From positions 1 to 57,458 of IMG/VR virus record IMGVR_UViG_3300047311_000444: 57,458 bases of DNA. One strand, 5' to 3'. A program made the translations under genes and the position numbers. Shown piece by piece: positions 56,143 to 57,458 of this stretch. Numbering within the stretch: position 1 is the stretch's first letter; each line of letters opens with the position of its first letter. Below the pieces are notes generated by a model. The model was given only the letters and a program-made list of their open reading frames with translations. It was not told the origin of the DNA and ran no database searches. The DNA is from a virus.

Positions 56143-56418
56143 TCAAAAGCAGTGAACAAAACCCTGTGAGTCTTCGCGCAAGTTCAAGGTGCGTTTCTTG
56201 CCCAGCCAGCGGAGCAATTCGGATTTGAAAGCGATGTCCGGATCCGTGGTATTGAATGCGAAGCGGAAAGTGAACACTTCGCCATTGTCTCTGTCCGCCA
56301 TACCTTCGAGCGCAAGCCCCCAAAAGTAGGGAGCGAAAACGGGCTCACCCTCAAACTTCCCCGGCTGTGTGATCCGCTCGCCATTGTTCTGGTAGTCGCA
56401 TTGTGGGGTGTTGCTCAT
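56143..56418 (-). CDS. Hypothetical protein
   Basis: A 91-residue protein (FAPYFWGLALEGMADRDNGE, then DIAFKSELLRWLGKKRTLNL). Moderately aromatic. ATG coupled to the next gene. Unknown. Confidence 0.65.
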   Translation of the reverse strand: MSNTPQCDYQNNGERITQPGKFEGEPVFAPYFWGLALEGMADRDNGEVFTFRFAFNTTDPDIAFKSELLRWLGKKRTLNLREDSQGFVHCF

Positions 56419-56651
56419 TGTGCCCCTCCTTCCATGCCGAACGTATTCAGAGTGTGTAAGTGATCACTGGCGCACTGGGGCTTTGAGAGCTTTTGCACAG
56501 TGGAATTGCCTTTGCTGTCATAGGTGACGCGCACAAGGGTGAATTTGCCATGTGCAACGTTGTGCCCAAGGGAGGAATCCCCAGTGCGGGCTTTCAATCG
56601 CTTCATAGCAGAGACCAAGTCCGCAAGCGTCAGTTTGTCGTTTGTCTTCAT
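56415..56651 (-). CDS. Hypothetical protein at the terS-like locus, allele B
   Basis: A 78-residue protein starting MKTNDKLTLADLVSAM. Shares leader and first residues with the truncated left-end gene, then differs. A small helical and beta protein. Unknown. Confidence 0.7.
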   Translation of the reverse strand: MKTNDKLTLADLVSAMKRLKARTGDSSLGHNVAHGKFTLVRVTYDSKGNSTVQKLSKPQCASDHLHTLNTFGMEGGAQ

Positions 56652-56688
56652 TGTCGTTTGTCTGTTCGTTTGTTGTTATACCGTAGGC
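56638..56688. repeat. 51-bp divergent leader/promoter segment, copy B
   Basis: Identical to 117-167. See copy A. The divergent gap 56652-56782 contains TATAAC on the minus strand and no further gene. Confidence 0.85.
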
Positions 56689-56782
56689 TGTCAACATACA
56701 GGAGAGCAATCCACAGCACAATCCGCAGTAGTACGGACGAAAGGGCTTGCCCTAGGCGAAGAGTCTGGGGTATGGAAAGGGC

Positions 56783-57334
56783 ATGATCACAGCAGCCGAA
56801 AGCCCCCCGCCAGCACCCCCCAGGATTATCCGTAGGCGCCCCACGGCAGAGACAAAGCGCAAGCTCCGGACAGACTTTGTGCAAGGTCGCGGTTCAATGA
56901 CAAGTCTGGGGCTCAAATACGGGGTCTCTCTCACCAGCGTTAAGGCATGGGCTAAGCGGGAAAAATGGAGCGAGCTTAAAACGGCGTTCAGTGAGCGAGC
57001 GCTTGAGAACACAGTCCTGCCAGTACCAGAACAGCCCGCAAGCTTGCCAGTACTCTCGCCACAGCAAACCCGAATTGCCAGAGTCGAAAGAGAGCTTGAA
57101 CGGTTGGAGCTTGCCATGGACAAGGCCCATGCGGAAGACGGCACGTGCAACGCGCAAACCGTTCGCGATGTAAGTGCCGCGCACTCAAGACTTTTCGACG
57201 TATGGTGCACCCTCACAGGAACGCCGCGACCTGGGGTCCGGAAGACTGTGAAACCGGGTCGCTCGCTCGCTCCTATCATTGCGCCTACTGAGTCGACAGC
57301 GCAAGCGGTTGAACCTCAGAAGCTTGGCGATTAA
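56783..57334 (+). CDS. Terminase small subunit-like HTH protein, allele B
   Basis: A 183-residue homologue of 261-782: same MITAA start, HTH-like region (TSLGLKYGVSLTSVKAWAKR), divergent acidic coiled middle, and nearly identical C-terminus (LFDVWCTLTGTPRPGVRKT). A small terminase assignment has the same limits as for allele A. Probably the allele present in the circular genome. Confidence 0.65.
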   Translation: MITAAESPPPAPPRIIRRRPTAETKRKLRTDFVQGRGSMTSLGLKYGVSLTSVKAWAKREKWSELKTAFSERALENTVLPVPEQPASLPVLSPQQTRIARVERELERLELAMDKAHAEDGTCNAQTVRDVSAAHSRLFDVWCTLTGTPRPGVRKTVKPGRSLAPIIAPTESTAQAVEPQKLGD

Positions 57335-57458
57335 TGGCATCACAATGCTTATTATGTTTCAATCGGGCTTGCTCCTTTCGTAAGTGACTCCTAAGCATGC
57401 TTTTGCGCTGGTCTGGACCGTCACCGCGGGCCCAGGGCGGCACCCCCCGCGCGGCGTG
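57332..57458. repeat. Exact 127-bp repeat, copy B (contig end)
   Basis: Identical to 780-906; the window ends exactly with it. It links the right end to base 907 in a likely circular molecule. Confidence 0.9.

Noticed and set aside
56675-56694. TTGACA followed by TATAAC upstream of 56651 as a promoter
   Set aside because: The spacing is only 8 bases and the TTGACA is not conserved in the left copy.
780-57458. True direct terminal repeats of a linear genome
   Set aside because: The left copy begins at 780, not at the contig end, and the length is exactly 127, which better fits an assembly overlap.
1-57458. CRISPR arrays, tRNA genes, integrase, insertion sequences
   Set aside because: No regularly spaced repeats, cloverleaf-like segments or transposase/recombinase motifs were seen by eye; a dedicated tRNA scan was not possible.

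Overview
This window is almost certainly the genome of a virulent, short-tailed (podovirus-like) bacteriophage, assembled as one contig. The evidence is a large terminase, a portal of about 744 residues, a major capsid protein, flat tail and nozzle-type structural proteins and a 1,522-residue internal virion protein. There is no tape-measure gene, integrase or lysogeny repressor. Several exported proteins carry Asn/Thr-rich C-termini of a style I associate with Verrucomicrobiota secreted proteins, so a Verrucomicrobiota host is a guess, not a demonstration. I recognise no rRNA, tRNA, CRISPR array or insertion sequence.

Layout. (1) 1-906: a truncated minus-strand gene, a terminase-small-subunit-like gene and a 127-bp sequence that recurs exactly at the right end (57332-57458). 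The right end carries a second, divergent version of the same locus. The repeat length equals a common assembly k-mer, so the real molecule is probably a circle of about 56.55 kb, with 1-779 an allelic side branch. (2) 949-7780, minus: about 18 small genes, including a protein carrying a copy of the capsid N-terminal motif, a GIY-YIG nuclease, an exported phosphatase lipoprotein, a methyltransferase, a zincin-like protein and MazG. (3) 7781-8008: divergent promoters and a leader hairpin. (4) 8009-11906, plus: DnaD-like initiator (with a candidate origin inside it), DnaC-like loader, DnaB helicase and a DNA-methylase-like gene. No DNA polymerase is visible, so host polymerase is presumably used. 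(5) 11903-18773, minus: ATP-grasp protein, portal, glycosyltransferase-like protein, zinc protein and large terminase. (6) 18826-43457, plus: virion genes, four sugar-transferase-like genes counting the one beside the portal, the capsid gene, a run of small CxxC-module proteins, a leucine-rich-repeat fibre, and a holin/lipoprotein group. A minus-strand HNH gene sits just before the capsid gene. (7) 43420-56651, minus: recombination genes (VRR-NUC, Cas4/RecB-like exonuclease, candidate annealing protein), many small zinc-binding proteins, and an operon around a Ycf46-like AAA+ ATPase with DUF1257-like and DUF2997-like partners.

The most interesting items are: the AAA+ ATPase, whose Walker B segment lies before its Walker A segment, together with its conserved partner cassette; a separate 158-residue protein that copies 28 residues of the capsid N-terminus; a tandem family of short CxxC...YLLCQ modules next to the capsid gene; a small gene with its own strong ribosome-binding site nested out of frame in the giant virion gene; and a lambda-O-style candidate origin inside the initiator gene.

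Expression style. Most internal genes are translationally coupled by 4-base ATGA, GTGA or TTGA overlaps. Several transcript-leading genes have consensus TTGACA promoters and short A-rich leaders without a Shine-Dalgarno sequence.
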